DNA of 34,810 nucleotides from CALNYX01 sp942490925 (GTDB taxonomy: Bacteria; Chlamydiota; Chlamydiia; Chlamydiales; JAAKFR01), in contig CALNYX010000016.1 in assembly GCA_942490925.1 (NCBI GenBank), forward strand, positions 1 to 34,810. The letters run 5' to 3'. This document shows positions 15,273-22,732 of this stretch, piece after piece. The first letter of the stretch is position 1. Every line of letters starts with the position of its first letter. A program made the translations under genes and the position numbers. Under the pieces are notes generated by a model. That model saw only the letters and a list, made by a program, of their open reading frames with translations, was not told where the DNA came from and searched no databases.

Positions 15273-16812
15273 TTGATTGTCCTTTACTCATAACAACACC
15301 GAGCAATGCAGCCGCGGCTTCTTTAGGTACGCCAATTTCCTTGGCAACACGCTCTATATCCTCTCCAATCTCTTTGAAAACTTCTTCCGGCACGTCTCCA
15401 CGTTCACGAATAGTTTGAGAAATACTTTTGAGCATACCCTCATGCTGTATGCGTTCCGCTCTTACTTCCTTGACTGGATCAACATATTTCCAACGTCTAC
15501 CGTTATACTTGGCTTGCTCATACTGATCGATACACTCAAGCTTGAGCGGCGTTGTACCAATACGTACAGCCTTATGAAGCACGGCTTGTTCAACCCAATC
15601 CTGATAAACAACAGAATAAAAGCGATCTATAAGCCACTCTTGTACGTCCATCCAAAAATCTTGTTCTGGAAGAACTCCGGCACGGATTGAAGAAAAGTTA
15701 GTTTCCGAAAGGTCGCCGGAAAGTGAAGCATACGAAACGCCTAAGTCGGCTGCGATAATATGCAGATTGGTAACAATGAACTGTTGGTACTCACCTTGGG
15801 GAAATTGCGGATTCCATTCTGCGAACTTATAGCCCAATGGAAGCACATCAAAAGTACCCGGTTCTGCATCCATTGGAATGTCTTCTTCATCATCCTCGTC
15901 ATCCGGCAGATCCAGATGCTCAGGATTTAACTCGAAAAAACCCTGTTTAGATGCGCCTACACGGGCATTAACAAGTGACGCTTCCGTATATTTGTCCAAA
16001 TGATGCATATGGGGCAGAGAGCCAGCCAACCAAGAAAATCCGCGCTTCTGTCCAATCATTTCGGCAGCAAACAAGTGGATAATGTCTTCTGCGGGAACGC
16101 GAGTTGCTTCCTGATAGCTTGTAACCCCGTACATGTAATGCGGGTCTTCATTTGTTACATAATAAGCCACAGGCCGCCCGTACGGGGTGTACTCAATACC
16201 TGCAAACACGCGGTTGCCATTGGATAGGTCTTTCTTGAAATTGTAAGGTACGCGGGTCGGGTCAATTACTTGCAACTGGTAACGGTATTTTCCAAACTGT
16301 TTACCGCGTAATTTTCGAATAAAAATTTCGCCATCTGTAGGAACTGTACGCGCAATAAGTTTTTGCAGCTCGCGCCAAGAATACAGCCCTGTGACTTCGG
16401 GATCTTTACCCCACTCGCTAAACGCTTCTTTCAATGCTTCACGAGCAAGTTCGTCCGGTTTGCCGTTGTAAGAGACTGCCGGAGAAATTTGCATCCCACG
16501 ATGCCCAATTACGTTTGTAGTACAAAGACGTAAAAATCTTTTCGCATGAGGTTTGTTACGAGATGCTTCACGGCCTCGTGCACAAATAGGCTGCCAACAC
16601 TGTTCGACAAGAAATTGAGGGGTAATTGGCGTGGTAGTCCATCCAGCCGTTAGCCTGTCTGAATCTGCGGCAGCAAATGCGCCTGTTGCAGTACCAAGGC
16701 CACGGCCTAAACTTCGTCCACCGCCTAAGCGGTTCATTTGAGTTCGGGATGGTATTGCATCAATAACAACAGGTTCAGCTCTTTCACCGCGAAGCGTTCC
16801 AAGTAAGGTCAT
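15256..16812 (-). CDS. Portal protein, lambda gpB-like
   Basis: Protein of 518 residues of the lambda portal family. Markers are SDRLTAGWTTTPITP near 55-70, GYSWRELQKL-type region read as VTGLYSWRELQKL, GRPVAYYVTNEDPH and RVPAEDIIHLFAAE. The C-terminus carries EVRAERIQHEGMLKS and IGVPKEAAAALLG, as in lambda B. It forms the dodecameric portal ring for DNA entry and exit. ATG overlaps the stop of the W-like gene. Residues about 298-315 hold an acidic insert (LDLPDDEDDEEDIPMDAE). Confidence 0.92.
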   Translation of the reverse strand: MTLLGTLRGERAEPVVIDAIPSRTQMNRLGGGRSLGRGLGTATGAFAAADSDRLTAGWTTTPITPQFLVEQCWQPICARGREASRNKPHAKRFLRLCTTNVIGHRGMQISPAVSYNGKPDELAREALKEAFSEWGKDPEVTGLYSWRELQKLIARTVPTDGEIFIRKLRGKQFGKYRYQLQVIDPTRVPYNFKKDLSNGNRVFAGIEYTPYGRPVAYYVTNEDPHYMYGVTSYQEATRVPAEDIIHLFAAEMIGQKRGFSWLAGSLPHMHHLDKYTEASLVNARVGASKQGFFELNPEHLDLPDDEDDEEDIPMDAEPGTFDVLPLGYKFAEWNPQFPQGEYQQFIVTNLHIIAADLGVSYASLSGDLSETNFSSIRAGVLPEQDFWMDVQEWLIDRFYSVVYQDWVEQAVLHKAVRIGTTPLKLECIDQYEQAKYNGRRWKYVDPVKEVRAERIQHEGMLKSISQTIRERGDVPEEVFKEIGEDIERVAKEIGVPKEAAAALLGVVMSKGQSNDKAN

Positions 16813-17318
16813 AACCGCACCCGCACAGGTTTTGGTTTAATACCACGCTCTTTGCGTACAAGACGCACAAAATGCGTCCGAAGCTTTACGAGCTCTTCGA
16901 CGCTGTAACGGGTGAGGGTACGGCCTTTAATGGAGTAGCTTAACTGGTCTTTGCTTGCCTTTCCTGCGAGGCAAGCTTCAACGGCATCCAATCCTTTTTC
17001 AGCATCGGTTCTACCGTCAAAGCCCGCCCCTTCATTCAGGAGGTTCGCACTCACACTCAACACGCCATTTTCGAGGAGAATCTGTTCTGCTTCCTTCACT
17101 GCGAAAAGCTGCCAGTAATAGCGACCTGCTTGCAGATCCATCGGAAACGAAATTTTATGTGCGTCGTCTTCCATAATGGTGCTTGTAACGTCCGCCACCC
17201 CAGCCCCGCGCAAGGCAAGCACAAGGCTGTACCCTGCTGACGGGGGGAATCCGTCAAGGCTGAGGTGGCAATCCGCTACGGTGTTAGCAACGAGTTTTTT
17301 AGGTATGCAACGCAACAA
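16809..17318 (-). CDS. Head-completion W-like domain fused to an Ig-like N-terminus
   Basis: Protein of 169 residues, start TTG 17318 with AGGA six bases upstream inside the end of the terminase gene. The last 45 residues (YSIKGRTLTRYSVEELVKLR) resemble lambda gpW, which sits between terminase and portal genes and helps seal the filled head. The first 95 residues are beta-rich (SLVLALRGAGVADV, AGRYYWQLFAV) and look like a small Ig-like or adaptor domain. Lambda W is only 68 residues, so this is a two-domain version. The beta-domain assignment is inference. Confidence 0.6.
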   Translation of the reverse strand: MLRCIPKKLVANTVADCHLSLDGFPPSAGYSLVLALRGAGVADVTSTIMEDDAHKISFPMDLQAGRYYWQLFAVKEAEQILLENGVLSVSANLLNEGAGFDGRTDAEKGLDAVEACLAGKASKDQLSYSIKGRTLTRYSVEELVKLRTHFVRLVRKERGIKPKPVRVRL

Positions 17319-17321
17319 TTT

Positions 17322-19265
17322 TTATCCTGATACAAAGCTGCCCCGTTTCCGAGGTCGACGTTTGCGATTAGTTTTTTGTTTAACTTTACGCTGTTGTACC
17401 GTGGATTCTTCTTGTGGTTCTACCGCAGTTTGTGACTTTTCTACTGGTTCCAGCTCTGCGGCCTTTTTTTCAATGCGTTTCTGATAGCGGGTAAGGGAAG
17501 GGTTCATAATATTCAGGGCAGCATAAGCATAGTTACGGCAATCAAGAGCTTCGTTACGGATGCGGATTTTTACCCATTCACGTTTTGGAAAGCCCTTTAC
17601 ATAACGAGTGATGCACTTTTCTGCTGTGAGCTGTTCAAAATAGGTATCTGGATAATGATCGGGGAAATGACAGCTTCCCGATGTTCCAACCTCTTTTTCT
17701 AAGCGACGATACAGCAGCGTTTTACACTGATCTACGCCCACCATGTACAGATCAACAGGCCGCCCGCGCTTGCCTGATTTCTTTTTCTTGGCAGCAGAAA
17801 CAATAGGCACACCAACACCGCCTTGCCCTTTAATTGCAAAACGGCGTGCTCTTTTCCGCTTGGCACAATACTTATAAACTGACTGAGTATTGTTACCGCC
17901 GGAGTCTATACAGGTTGCGACAATAGACAGCTCTACACCGGATTCATGCAAGAAACGTCTGTCCAAATAATCGTCTAGTGCATTCCATACGCTGTGTTCT
18001 CCAAAGTCGTCAGGATCGCCCGGAAGGACAGCAAAATCTATTGACCAACTTTCCTCGTTCATCCCCCAGCCTACAACCTCGAGTTCCAACCTGTCCGGCT
18101 GCACATCCACACCAACAGTGATAACAATCACCCCTTGTGGACATTCTGCCGCGTACACTTCCCTACGCCCCATCAAGATAGCCTCGTTGATCGTCTCGCC
18201 TTTCTCTTCCCATGTTTCAGCAAGAGAGACGTTAATAAACGATTGAACATCATCCGCCGCATTCTTATCAAGGAAAGACTGTGCTATCTGCGCCCATGTT
18301 CGCCACGGGCTATACATCTCGTTCAAATGAAAAGAGGCATGTCCCATGAATGGCTTTAAGCCTATCCACACACCATTTTGCAGCATGGAATATTTGTGTT
18401 TGTCTTCAATAATTCCTTCGCAATGTTCACAAAGATAGCGTGCTGTATGGACAAGATGAACCTTACGTTCACCCGACTTATCCTTATCCCACTTCACTCT
18501 ATCCCAAGTTAAACGCTGCAATGTTCCACAATGCGGACACGGCACGTAAAAATATCTCTTATCCCCCGCTTCAAACGCTTTTTCGATTCGGGAAAATCCT
18601 TTAATCGTAGGCGTACTGATCTCTAAAAGTTTGCTCAGGTCGCCAAAGGTTGCGGAACGCTGGTGAAGGAGCTGCACAGGGTCGCCTTCTTCTGTCATAC
18701 TGTAACCATCCACCTCATCACATATGATGATCGGAGCAGATCTACCACGCATTGTGTTTGCAGATCCCGACCATGAGAACATGAGAAAGCCGCCCGGGTA
18801 TGACTTCATGAGCTGGTTGTTTACGCCTTCCCTGCCGCGTGGCTTTGCGACTACTTCTGCAATCTGCTTTGTATCTGTGAGTAACGGGGTAAGTTTGGTT
18901 TCCTGCCACGTTTTCAAGTCTGACTGTGTAGGCTGCATGAACATGACAGACATAGGATTCTGCGCGATATGGTAGCCCACCACGTTGTTAGCAATTTCTG
19001 TTTTGCCGACCTGTGCCGACCACATAAGCGAAACGCGCCTAGTCCTGCGGTCACTCATGCAATCCATCGGCTCACGTTGATACGGAGCGTTGTCCGTTTT
19101 CCACGGCCCCGGTGTTGCGTTGGCTGCTCCGATAATTCTGAAGCCATCTGCCCAAGCAGAGATATCCATCCGCACTGGTGGCTTGAGCATCTTCATAGAC
19201 TTATTGAAAATTGACAGCACGCCCTGCCAGTTTGAAAGTGGATTTTCCTGCACCGCGCTATTCAT
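17322..19265 (-). CDS. Terminase large subunit, lambda gpA-like
   Basis: Protein of 647 residues from ATG 19265 (AGAGAG eight bases upstream; the longer reading starts at GTG 19274, inside that ribosome site). ATPase domain has a Walker A-like WSAQVGKTE at about 82-90 and Walker B IIICDEVD at about 179-186. A zinc-binding stretch follows (CPHC and CEHC). The C-terminal nuclease region contains VGVDVQPDRLELEVVGWG and IDSGGNNTQSVYKY. It cuts and packages DNA, so this phage probably uses cos ends like lambda. The C-terminal tail holds the 23-base repeat shared with 11066-11088. Confidence 0.93.
   Translation of the reverse strand: MNSAVQENPLSNWQGVLSIFNKSMKMLKPPVRMDISAWADGFRIIGAANATPGPWKTDNAPYQREPMDCMSDRRTRRVSLMWSAQVGKTEIANNVVGYHIAQNPMSVMFMQPTQSDLKTWQETKLTPLLTDTKQIAEVVAKPRGREGVNNQLMKSYPGGFLMFSWSGSANTMRGRSAPIIICDEVDGYSMTEEGDPVQLLHQRSATFGDLSKLLEISTPTIKGFSRIEKAFEAGDKRYFYVPCPHCGTLQRLTWDRVKWDKDKSGERKVHLVHTARYLCEHCEGIIEDKHKYSMLQNGVWIGLKPFMGHASFHLNEMYSPWRTWAQIAQSFLDKNAADDVQSFINVSLAETWEEKGETINEAILMGRREVYAAECPQGVIVITVGVDVQPDRLELEVVGWGMNEESWSIDFAVLPGDPDDFGEHSVWNALDDYLDRRFLHESGVELSIVATCIDSGGNNTQSVYKYCAKRKRARRFAIKGQGGVGVPIVSAAKKKKSGKRGRPVDLYMVGVDQCKTLLYRRLEKEVGTSGSCHFPDHYPDTYFEQLTAEKCITRYVKGFPKREWVKIRIRNEALDCRNYAYAALNIMNPSLTRYQKRIEKKAAELEPVEKSQTAVEPQEESTVQQRKVKQKTNRKRRPRKRGSFVSG
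17418..17440 (-). repeat. Terminase copy of the 23-base repeat
   Basis: Identical to 11066-11088. In the terminase frame it encodes KSQTAVE in the low-complexity C-terminal tail, after the nuclease domain. Confidence 0.75.
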
Positions 19266-19758
19266 CAACAACACTCTCTAATAAATTTTGTTCGCATAAT
19301 CCGGAGAGGGCAGAATCAATTTCAGATTCAAGCAGCTCCTTAACGGAAATCACATCATCACAAGCCAACACACGCCCGCCTACACGGTCAGGGATAGAAA
19401 GCATTGCTTGCCGAACTTCCACAAAAGTAGTGGATAACGCCCGCTCTACCTCTTCCAGCGGAGCCACCTCACCAAGCAGCTTAGCAACTTCTAACCGTTC
19501 GCGCTGAACCTTCAGCCGTAGAGCTTCCATTTCAAGCTGCCCCTTTGTCATGCCGTCCTCGAGCACAACCACGCTCCGGTTAACTGCACGCTCGGTATTC
19601 CATTTAATGCATTCAGCTAGATCAAATGCCCACGCTTTTCCGCGCCCCCCTTCTTTCACAAATGGCATCCCCTCTCGAATACGCGCCCGAAGAGTATGAG
19701 TGCTCATTGAAAGCGCAATACAGAGCGATTCAAAATCAACTACTTGTTTTTTTTGCAT
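19258..19758 (-). CDS. Terminase small subunit, Nu1-like
   Basis: Protein of 166 residues. ATG 19758 is chosen because AGGAAG lies eight bases upstream; the longer reading from 19794 has only A/T bases before it. N-terminal winged-helix DNA-binding segment (VVDFESLCIALSMSTHTLRA) is followed by a long helix (QLEMEALRLKVQRERLEVAK) and a C-terminal region expected to bind the large subunit. It recognises the phage cos DNA to start packaging. It overlaps the large-subunit start by eight bases. Confidence 0.82.
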   Translation of the reverse strand: MQKKQVVDFESLCIALSMSTHTLRARIREGMPFVKEGGRGKAWAFDLAECIKWNTERAVNRSVVVLEDGMTKGQLEMEALRLKVQRERLEVAKLLGEVAPLEEVERALSTTFVEVRQAMLSIPDRVGGRVLACDDVISVKELLESEIDSALSGLCEQNLLESVVDE

Positions 19759-20070
19759 CCCATACTTCCTATTCTTCCTTTTCCCTTTCTTCATATTTTT
19801 TAAAAATTTACGTTAGTTTTCCACAGGCTGAAATAAAAGGAATAGGAAGTCGTTTCAAAATCCCACGCAGAATGCGAAACCCGCGGTAGCCATTCACCCA
19901 CAGAACACCCCCTCTGGGAAGAACCTATTAAGGTAAAGAACGTCCGTAATCGTCCCTCATTGATTCAAACCTTTTTGTTTTCGTGAAAGTTGTAGGTTTC
20001 TACCTTTCTCACTTCGTGTGTGCTTCCTGCTAGCTTCTGCATTCCATTCTCTAAGCCTTCGCCTATGGCT
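19759..20070 (-). other. Gap upstream of terminase; candidate cos or late promoter region
   Basis: About 310 bases with no convincing gene. A weak minus-strand promoter fit exists (TTGAAA at 19853-19858, 17-base spacer, TATTTC at 19830-19835). In lambda-like phages the packaging site lies next to the small terminase gene, so cos could be here, but I cannot identify it from sequence alone. No perfect palindrome was found. Confidence 0.3.
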
Positions 20071-20442
20071 TTAGTTGTTAGACTTCACCCAGCGGCTATA
20101 CGCCATCTTCACGGACGATACCGACATGCACAGCGCATCCGCTATGTCTCGATACTTCATCCCCTGCTGTCGCATATGAACAATCTTCCGGTTCCGCTCG
20201 ATCTTATTCAGCGTTGTAGGAAGTGGAAGCCTAATGCCGGGGAACTCTTTCGAGAGCTGTGTTGCGGCCTCGCGCCCGATAAGCTCAAGCAACCAATGAT
20301 TCTCACGTAATCGCTTAGGTACGTACACCTCACGGCTATGCTGGCACCTCTCGCCCCCTACCAGCTCCAATGTCTTTTCAACCCCGATAACGTCCGCGAT
20401 CTGTTGTGCTGTCTCTGGTAAATTTGCATGTTGCAGCTGCAT
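20071..20442 (-). CDS. Mor-family transcription regulator
   Basis: Protein of 123 residues from ATG 20442 (MQLQHANLPETAQQIADVIG). It has the Mor (Mu middle operon regulator) layout: a helical dimerisation segment (GVEKTLELVGG), two IGREAATQL/FPGIRLPLP repeats and a C-terminal helix-turn-helix (KYRDIADALCMSVSSVKMAY). Mor proteins activate phage promoters by contacting RNA polymerase. It is placed between the lysis genes and the terminase, so it may boost the head genes. The longer in-frame reading to 20676 shadows the holin gene. Confidence 0.75.
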   Translation of the reverse strand: MQLQHANLPETAQQIADVIGVEKTLELVGGERCQHSREVYVPKRLRENHWLLELIGREAATQLSKEFPGIRLPLPTTLNKIERNRKIVHMRQQGMKYRDIADALCMSVSSVKMAYSRWVKSNN

Positions 20443-20452
20443 ACCCACCCCA

Positions 20453-20749
20453 TTATTTTTTGAATTTCTCAGCGAATTCACATGTTCGCTTGGATAAAAT
20501 ATCCAGAAGCTTACCGCCGTTGTATCCTGCCAATCCGGTAGCCGCTGCTTTCTGATCCGGAGTGAGAAACGCCACATCTTGCAGAAACAGCGAAACCACA
20601 ACGCCAGTAAAGGCAGCCACCAACATCGCGACCAGCGCGGCTCTAAATGTGCAGTTTGTTCGCACTGCCCGAACAAGGCCGCCTAGTACCGATATGACGA
20701 TAGGGGGCAAAAGCCCCCATGCTTGCGCAAGCAAATCCTTTTCAGGCAT
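20453..20749 (-). CDS. LydA-like holin
   Basis: Protein of 98 residues with two or three hydrophobic segments (about 12-25 LLPPIVISVLGGLV, 38-58 ALVAMLVAAFTGVVVSLFL, then a Gly-rich loop TGLAGYNGG) and a basic C-terminus. This is the pattern of the P1 LydA-like holin superfamily. It would form the membrane lesion that releases the lytic enzyme. Start overlaps the stop of the preceding gene (TGATG). The neighbour genes also look membrane-active, making this the lysis block. Confidence 0.75.
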   Translation of the reverse strand: MPEKDLLAQAWGLLPPIVISVLGGLVRAVRTNCTFRAALVAMLVAAFTGVVVSLFLQDVAFLTPDQKAAATGLAGYNGGKLLDILSKRTCEFAEKFKK

Positions 20750-20955
20750 CAGACACGCGCCTCTGCGGGTAAAGGGGAATTGCCTTCAGGAAGATCCGGA
20801 AGGTTTCGGAGCTGCAAAGTACGTCGCTGAAACTCATCAAGCCCCGGCACTTCATACCCAGCAGCAGAAAGCCGCACTGCGGACTCATAAGCTTTTATGC
20901 CAAGCCCAAGCCCTGCGGAGATCAAATTGATTGTATCCTGTGTGTTCATAGTCAT
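20749..20955 (-). CDS. Small phage protein in lysis block
   Basis: Protein of 68 residues with an N-terminal amphipathic or weakly hydrophobic helix (TINLISAGLGLGIKAY) and a Pro-rich C-terminus. GGAGG lies nine bases before the first ATG. I do not recognise a family. Tight packing between the holin-like lipoprotein gene and the LydA-like holin suggests a role in lysis or regulation of it. Confidence 0.55.
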   Translation of the reverse strand: MTMNTQDTINLISAGLGLGIKAYESAVRLSAAGYEVPGLDEFQRRTLQLRNLPDLPEGNSPLPAEARV

Positions 20956-20956
20956 G

Positions 20957-21328
20957 CTACTTGTCCTCCTTACTTGTGATTTGGAGCATCAACCGTGCAG
21001 CGTCCTTCAATGCGTCCTGTGCACCTTCTTTCAGGCGATCATAATTATCCGGTTTCTCTTTGTACGCGGCGTAGATGTATGCTGCATCGCGATACAAAAC
21101 GATTGCGCCCTTGGTTCTATTCAAAACAGGCGCGACTATCGTAGACATACGTTGCTTCAATTGGGGGCTAGTCGTTTCATCGTTGTACAATTGCAGATAC
21201 TCGCCATGCAGGGACGCATACTGCAACCGTAGCTCTTCCCCTGCACCAAGTGCCTGTTGATCTGGTGGTAGATTCTTAAAAGCACATGCAGAAACCATAA
21301 GAGGCGTTAGCAGCATGAACACAATCAT
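20957..21328 (-). CDS. Nested lipoprotein (possible o-spanin)
   Basis: Internal ATG 21328 opens MIVFMLLTPLMVSAC, a compact signal peptide with a lipobox ending at Cys15, then a helical domain (EYLQLYNDETTSPQLKQRM). Ribosome site AAAAGG is eight bases upstream. No other spanin candidate is visible in the lysis block. The signal and ribosome site are seen; separate expression is inferred. Confidence 0.45.
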   Translation of the reverse strand: MIVFMLLTPLMVSACAFKNLPPDQQALGAGEELRLQYASLHGEYLQLYNDETTSPQLKQRMSTIVAPVLNRTKGAIVLYRDAAYIYAAYKEKPDNYDRLKEGAQDALKDAARLMLQITSKEDK

Positions 21329-21568
21329 CAAGTTAGCCTTTTGTTTTGGACTAACTTTCTTCACCTGAACTTTTGTATCTGCTTTTAAACGTCCATAAAT
21401 CGCAAAAACTGACGCAATAATACCACCAAGAGTTGCAAGTTGATTTACAAGTTCAGCCTTTGAACTTTCATCAACTTCAATTCCAAATTGCATAAAAACA
21501 ATGCATAGGATTGAAACGACACAACCCCATACAGTTTTTGATTGTAATAACCCTTTTACCTCATTCAT
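20957..21568 (-). CDS. Holin-like membrane domain fused to a lipoprotein
   Basis: Protein of 203 residues. Residues 1-62 match the short holin-like module often found with phage lysins (SKTVWGCVVSILCIV, then SSKAELVNQLATLGGIIASVFAIYGR in parts), with hydrophobic segments at about 14-30 and 45-60. A third hydrophobic segment (81-94) ends in VSAC, a lipobox with Cys95. The remainder is a helical, charged domain. Met81 with AAAAGG eight bases upstream could start a separate 123-residue lipoprotein, perhaps an outer-membrane spanin. AGGATG precedes the main ATG. Confidence 0.7.
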   Translation of the reverse strand: MNEVKGLLQSKTVWGCVVSILCIVFMQFGIEVDESSKAELVNQLATLGGIIASVFAIYGRLKADTKVQVKKVSPKQKANLMIVFMLLTPLMVSACAFKNLPPDQQALGAGEELRLQYASLHGEYLQLYNDETTSPQLKQRMSTIVAPVLNRTKGAIVLYRDAAYIYAAYKEKPDNYDRLKEGAQDALKDAARLMLQITSKEDK

Positions 21569-21597
21569 AAATCATCCTTCAAAATAGTTTAGATAAT

Positions 21598-21629
21598 AAA
21601 AAAGGCATGTACCTAAGTAAGCACATGCC
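21598..21629 (-). terminator. Hairpin with T-tract; also fits an Ogr site
   Basis: Stem GGCATGT (21604-21610) pairs with ACATGCC (21623-21629), followed on the minus strand by six T. It can end the ogr transcript. The same bases form TGT-N12-ACA, the spacing reported for P2 Ogr/Delta activator sites, and lie just upstream of the lysis genes, so the element might instead be the late promoter activator site. Confidence 0.6.
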
Positions 21630-21647
21630 ACAATAGTAATTATGCAT

Positions 21648-21682
21648 AAAAAAAGCCTGTGCATACAAACGTATACACAGGC
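21648..21682 (-). terminator. Intrinsic terminator downstream of ogr
   Basis: Stem GCCTGTG (21655-21661) pairs with CACAGGC (21676-21682), with an inner ATAC/GTAT pair and one mismatch, followed on the minus strand by seven T. It is 17 bases beyond the ogr stop, a standard position for a terminator. Confidence 0.75.
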
Positions 21683-21698
21683 AACTACATAATTTTTA

Positions 21699-21887
21699 TC
21701 ATTTTATATCGGATAATTTCTCTTTAGTAAGCCACTCCAAACCATCTTGCATAGAACTAAGATACACTTCTACAGAAATCTCAGAATGTCCGCACCGCTT
21801 ACACACTCTTTGCCGCACAATATGTGTTGCATCGGAGATATTCGAACGCGGCACATGCGTTTTGCCGCCACATGAAGGACACAACAT
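21699..21887 (-). CDS. ogr: Ogr/Delta-like zinc-finger late activator
   Basis: Protein of 62 residues (P2 Ogr is 72). Four cysteines in CPSC and CKRC arrangement (MLCPSC, RQRVCKRCGHSEISVEVY) and the downstream acidic tail match the Ogr/Delta zinc-finger family that activates P2 late promoters by contacting the RNA polymerase alpha subunit. GGGGG lies shortly before the ATG, overlapping the end of the excisionase-like gene. It is followed by two hairpins and then by the late operon, its probable target. Confidence 0.8.
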   Translation of the reverse strand: MLCPSCGGKTHVPRSNISDATHIVRQRVCKRCGHSEISVEVYLSSMQDGLEWLTKEKLSDIK

Positions 21888-21889
21888 GC

Positions 21890-22087
21890 TTACCCCCCTT
21901 CTATACCAGTAACGGCTCGTTCATTCATGAATGCAATCAAATCGCCTTCACTCACGCGATACACAGCGCGTTCGCCCTTGCTCATGTTTGCCGCTGGCAG
22001 CTCACCCGAAGCAATGGCAGCGCGAACCCATTTAGACGATACAGAAAGCCGCTCTGCAACTTCCTTTGTGCTCAAGTAATTAATCAA
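21890..22087 (-). CDS. Excisionase-like helix-turn-helix protein
   Basis: Protein of 65 residues. The start is judged to be TTG 22087, five bases after GGAGG; the ATG at 22114 has no ribosome site. LSTKEVAERLSVSSKWVRAAI is a MerR/excisionase-type winged helix, followed by ELPAANMSKGERAVYRVS and DLIAFM. It overlaps the end of the short tyrosine recombinase by eight bases, so recombinase and directionality factor may be made together. Confidence 0.72.
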   Translation of the reverse strand: MINYLSTKEVAERLSVSSKWVRAAIASGELPAANMSKGERAVYRVSEGDLIAFMNERAVTGIEGG

Positions 22088-22697
22088 ACATGCCTCCAAG
22101 CTCTGCAATAGCATTCTTGCGGTAGTGATCTCTAAACGTAATGTAGTGCGTGGTGCTCTTGGGATCTTTATGGCCTAACGCTTGGCTCAGTTCCATAAAC
22201 GGATCTATGTGTTCACCACGCTGCCGCATAGCAATAAATTCGTCATACATCATATTGGCGAAGGTCTTACGCAGTGTATGTGTTCCCACGTTTTCAACAA
22301 CGCCCACCCGCTGCATTGCCTCTACAAGAACCATCCGCGCTCGTTCGTAACTAATAGGCTTGTTGGTATCACCCTGTGCTTTAAACAAATACGTTTCAGG
22401 ACTCGCCCACACCATCGCCTTAACCTGCTCAAGAATCGCACTACGAGCCGCCGGAGCAAGATACACACTACGCGATTCGTGCTTACCTTTCATAAAACGG
22501 CGTTTCACTTGAATTGTGTTACGAATACGCTTATTTACAACAACGTCTTTCACACGAAGCGACAGCATTTCTTTAATACGAAACCCTGCCAGTACACCAA
22601 GCACAAAAAGGCACTTATCACGAATGCAATACCGCCCCTGAAAGGCGCTGGAGCACTGTAGTGTTTCTTCTTGTGTTAATGGTCTACAGCCGGACAT
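22080..22697 (-). CDS. Short tyrosine recombinase (catalytic domain only)
   Basis: Protein of 205 residues. Catalytic residues are visible: Arg40 (AGFRIKEML), Lys71 candidate, His140 and Arg143 (THTLRKTF), His176 (ALGHKDP) and Tyr185 (TTHYITF). It lacks the N-terminal arm and core-binding domains of full integrases, as in FimB/FimE-type invertases. A second, full-length integrase is at 32011. GGA precedes the ATG by six bases. It may invert DNA, resolve the phage genome or serve in excision; the target is unknown. Confidence 0.8.
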   Translation of the reverse strand: MSGCRPLTQEETLQCSSAFQGRYCIRDKCLFVLGVLAGFRIKEMLSLRVKDVVVNKRIRNTIQVKRRFMKGKHESRSVYLAPAARSAILEQVKAMVWASPETYLFKAQGDTNKPISYERARMVLVEAMQRVGVVENVGTHTLRKTFANMMYDEFIAMRQRGEHIDPFMELSQALGHKDPKSTTHYITFRDHYRKNAIAELGGMFD

Positions 22698-22732
22698 AAC
22701 TTTTCCAATCTAGCAACGCCAAAAGACAACAT

